Shown here piece by piece: positions 61,608-64,000 of a DNA stretch of 64,000 nt. Under the pieces are notes generated by a model. The model did no database searches and was not told where the DNA came from. It worked only from the letters and a program-made list of their open reading frames with translations. The DNA is from Pseudofrankia sp. DC12 (lineage in GTDB: Bacteria > Actinomycetota > Actinomycetes > Frankiales > Frankiaceae): contig NZ_KQ031391.1 of assembly GCF_000966285.1 (NCBI RefSeq), positions 6,572,430 to 6,636,429 on the forward strand, in the 5' to 3' direction. Position 1 is the stretch's first letter. Each line of letters begins with the position of its first letter. The translations under genes and the position numbers were made by a program.

Positions 61608-63551
61608 TCAACGCAGGGTGGAGAAGCGTTCCAGGCCGGCGCCCTCGAAGAGGGGCAGCTTGCTCACCACGGGGCTGCCGTCGCGGACGACGCCGAGCTG
61701 CTCGGAGATCAGGCTGCAGGACTGCTCCAGGAACCGGTAGCCGTCGGCCTTCACCAGGAAGATCGCGTGGTCGGGGCCGGCGACGGTGTTCATCTGGCGG
61801 GCGAAGTCGGCGCCGTTGGCGCGCTGCATCCGGGCGGCGTAGTCGACCCAGTCGACCAGCGCCGGGCCGGTCGAGTCGGCGTAGGAGTACTCCCGCAGGT
61901 CGTCCTCGCCGAGCCGGTTCAGCGCCCGGTAGACGGCCGGCCCGAGCTGGTCCGGGCAGAACGCGACGACGTCACCCGGCCGGGCCTGGGCGGCGATCGC
62001 CGCGGCGATCTCGCCGGCCTGCGTCCGCTCCACCCGGGACAGCTGGAACCCGCCGATCAGCCCCGACAGCGACGCCACGACCAGCACCCCGCTGCGCCAG
62101 CGCCGCGACGTCAGCAACGACAGGCCGAGCGCGGCCAGCATCAGGCAGGCCGGCAGTGAGATGCCGGTGTAGCGCTCGGTGTAGGCGCTGCCGCCGAACA
62201 TGTTCACGAACCAGGCCAGCGTCAGCGGCACCAGCCAGACGGCCGCGAGGTAACGGCCCGGCATCCGCCCGGAGATCTTGACCGCCAGCTCCCGGCCGTT
62301 GGGCCGCGCGGTCAGGCCCAGCAGCGCCCCGCCGAGCAGGATCAGCCCGAGCAGCGCCCCCGTCGACTGCGGCCCGGCCCAGTCGAACACCGTGTCCAGC
62401 AGCACCTGGGCCTGCACCCGCGGCGCCCACGGGGTGCCGGTGTGCAGCATCTGGAACAGGAACGACGGCATCCACGGCGCGAACAGCACCGCGGAGGCGG
62501 CCATCGCGGCGAACGCCCGCAGCGTCGGGCGCCGGTAGACCGCGCGGCGCCTCGACTGCAGCAGCAGGAACGCGGCGACGGTGAAGACCAGCAGGAACGT
62601 CCAGTAGTGGGTGTAGACGAGCGCCGTGGTCGCCAGCGCCACCAGGGCGAGCCGGCGCACGGACGACTGCTCCAGCGCCCGCACCACCGCCAGCCCGAAC
62701 GCCAGCGCCAGCAGCACGACCATCGAGTACATCCGGGTCTCGCTGCCGTACCGGATCGCGTACGGGGAGCTGGCGAACAGCAGCAGCGTGGCCCGGGCGA
62801 CCCGCCGCGGCGTCCCGGCGTCGCCGTTGCCGTGCGCGGTCGCCAGCGCGCCCGCGCGCACGCCCGCCGCCCAGGCGAGCGGCAGCGTCGCCAGCGACAG
62901 CACCCCGGACAGCGCCCGCACCGCGACGTCGCCGTCACCGAAGATCTTGATCCAGACGTGCAGCAGCAGGTAATACAGCGGTGGTGACCCGTCGTGGCGC
63001 AACGCGGCGAGCAGGCCGCCGACGGGCCGCCGGGCGATCTCGACGGTCAGCGCCTCGTCGAGCCACAGGTGGCTCGGGGTCGCGAACCGCAGCACCCCGC
63101 CCACGACGACCACGGCGGCGACGAGCACGACCGGCGCGCGCCGCCAGGCCCGCGCGGCCAGCGGGCTGGCCGCGGCCCGCCGGACGAGCCGCTCCACCGG
63201 CGTCAGCGCGCGGGGGACCGCCGGCGGCCACCTGCGGCCGCCGTGAGCGGCCGCGCGTCCGGGCCCAGTCGCGTCACCCGTCTCGTGGTCCAGATCCCCG
63301 GTGGCCGGCCGGGCGGCGGCCGGGCCGGCGGTGGCTGGGCCGGCCCCCAGCGGCTCGAGGCGGGCGAGGCCGCCGGTGTCGAGGCCGCCGGGCGTCGTCG
63401 CGACCGGCGCCGGCGCGGTGGCCGGGTCCGGGTCGACGGGGGCCGCCTGGCGGGGCACGGTGGCCGTCGCCGCGCGCTTCGCGTCCGGGTCGGCGGCCGG
63501 CTCGTCACCCGACGGGAACAGGGCCGGGGTGGTGGAAGGGTCGATGGTCAC
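61608..63551 (-). CDS. GT39/ArnT-like polytopic glycosyltransferase, paralogue
   Basis: 647 residues from GTG 63551. A long Pro/Ala/Thr-rich cytoplasmic region (about 1-125) precedes ten or so membrane segments. The first loop has LWLDEALTVEIARRPVGG and HDGSPPLYYLLLHVW (about 160-200), followed by SETRMYSMVVLLALAFGLAV. The C-terminal soluble domain has DVVAFCPDQLGPAVYRALNR and AIFLVKADGYRFLEQSC, clearly paralogous to the gene at 57306-59129. It is probably a polyprenyl-phosphate-dependent sugar transferase of the cell envelope. Confidence 0.82.
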   Translation of the reverse strand: MTIDPSTTPALFPSGDEPAADPDAKRAATATVPRQAAPVDPDPATAPAPVATTPGGLDTGGLARLEPLGAGPATAGPAAARPATGDLDHETGDATGPGRAAAHGGRRWPPAVPRALTPVERLVRRAAASPLAARAWRRAPVVLVAAVVVVGGVLRFATPSHLWLDEALTVEIARRPVGGLLAALRHDGSPPLYYLLLHVWIKIFGDGDVAVRALSGVLSLATLPLAWAAGVRAGALATAHGNGDAGTPRRVARATLLLFASSPYAIRYGSETRMYSMVVLLALAFGLAVVRALEQSSVRRLALVALATTALVYTHYWTFLLVFTVAAFLLLQSRRRAVYRRPTLRAFAAMAASAVLFAPWMPSFLFQMLHTGTPWAPRVQAQVLLDTVFDWAGPQSTGALLGLILLGGALLGLTARPNGRELAVKISGRMPGRYLAAVWLVPLTLAWFVNMFGGSAYTERYTGISLPACLMLAALGLSLLTSRRWRSGVLVVASLSGLIGGFQLSRVERTQAGEIAAAIAAQARPGDVVAFCPDQLGPAVYRALNRLGEDDLREYSYADSTGPALVDWVDYAARMQRANGADFARQMNTVAGPDHAIFLVKADGYRFLEQSCSLISEQLGVVRDGSPVVSKLPLFEGAGLERFSTLR

Positions 63552-63643
63552 CCCAGGCACGCTACCCAGGCCGCGCCGGCCCCAGCGTTCCCGCCATCCC
63601 TGCCCGCGTCCGGTTGGCCGGGACGCGGCCTCCGCGTCGCCGC

Positions 63644-64000
63644 TCACCCGACGGGCTCGGTCTCGCGCCGGGCGGCCGGCGGCGCGTCCAGCTCGTCGTC
63701 GACGTCGTCGGGCTCGCCGAGCTCGGCGCCGGCCAGCAGGGGCGCGAGCAACGTCACCCGCCGGCGGCCCCCGGCGGAGCGCACCGCCTGGCGCAGCGCG
63801 GGGCCGTTCACGCACACGACCGAAAGGTGGCCGCGGGCGCGGGTGATCGCGGTGTAGACCAGCGGCCGGTTGAGCATCCGGCCGGCCTCCGGTGGGAAAA
63901 CGGCGATGACCGCCGGCCACTCGCTGCCCTGCGCCCGGTGCACCGTGACGGCCCAGCCGTGGCGCAGGTCCCCGAGCGCGGTCACCGGCACCTCCAGCGT
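63644..64000 (-). CDS. RecD-type ATP-dependent helicase, C-terminal part (5' end outside window)
   Basis: The frame is open to the window edge on the minus strand. It contains HGWAVTVHRAQGSEWPAVIAV (superfamily 1 helicase motif V, UvrD_C_2 type) and LVYTAITRARGHLSVVCV (motif VI), the end of RecD/RecD2-like helicases. An acidic tail (GEPDDVDDELDAPP) ends the protein. Only about 118 residues are visible, so choosing between RecD2 and an AAA-helicase relative is not possible. Confidence 0.85.
   Translation of the reverse strand, partial: TLEVPVTALGDLRHGWAVTVHRAQGSEWPAVIAVFPPEAGRMLNRPLVYTAITRARGHLSVVCVNGPALRQAVRSAGGRRRVTLLAPLLAGAELGEPDDVDDELDAPPAARRETEPVG

Overview
The window is very GC-rich (third codon positions almost all G or C), with frequent GTG starts, GTGA/TGATG stop-start overlaps, a mycothiol-dependent formaldehyde dehydrogenase, MarR/PadR regulators, and PASTA, septum-formation, DUF1059 and DUF5703 proteins. 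This points to an actinobacterium with a large soil-type genome. A Frankia-like or related lineage fits, but genus is inference only; no rRNA or tRNA is present.

Layout. 1-7.9 kb, minus strand: a five-gene nitrogen operon (APC permease, two DUF1989 proteins, biotin-dependent urea/guanidine carboxylase, allophanate hydrolase running off the left edge) behind a perfect palindromic operator. 8-13.8 kb: PASTA protein, ThDP enzyme, Rieske oxygenase with an odd start region, glycolate-oxidase-type FAD enzyme. 13.8-17.3 kb: drug-type ABC-2 exporter divergent from a MarR regulator with a beta-repeat tail. 17.3-24.8 kb: FAD monooxygenase, PadR regulator, lipoprotein esterase, a large PAS/GAF sensor lacking an ATPase domain, and a secreted DUF5995 protein. 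25-28.4 kb: thioesterase, a chimeric acetyltransferase, DUF1059 protein, alpha/beta hydrolase. 28.6-32.7 kb: thiolase remnant and a three-gene overlapping operon (glycosyltransferase fusion, NodB deacetylase, DMT transporter). 33.2-35.1 kb: Tat-exported CehA/McbA-type PHP hydrolase.

35.1-41.7 kb is the most unusual stretch. An ABC ATPase gene was split at its GVVFGQ codons by a lower-GC island of about 5.2 kb. The island's left end supplies a foreign 5' half that continues in frame into the host 3' half; the host 5' half lies stranded at 41.1-41.4 kb next to a decayed permease. The chimera was then broken by an IS110-family element (about 35899-37684). The non-coding leader of that element holds two short segments that copy the element boundaries, as expected for the guides of a bridge RNA.

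41.7-55.8 kb: DUF2071 protein, TetR/TauD debris, mscR with a metallo-hydrolase, an ABC exporter, an amidase, two tandem septum-formation proteins, TfoX-like protein, quinone oxidoreductase, phosphoribosyltransferase fused to amidohydrolase debris, CBS protein, an apparently leaderless XRE regulator, DUF5703 protein. 56-63.6 kb: four polytopic GT-C-type glycosyltransferases with a nested-hairpin terminator between convergent genes. The right edge cuts a RecD-type helicase gene.

Recurring theme: several loci look like deletion scars that join the start of one gene to the body of another (flavin monooxygenase start on an acetyltransferase, amidohydrolase start on a phosphoribosyltransferase, TetR start on TauD, transporter end running through thiolase debris).
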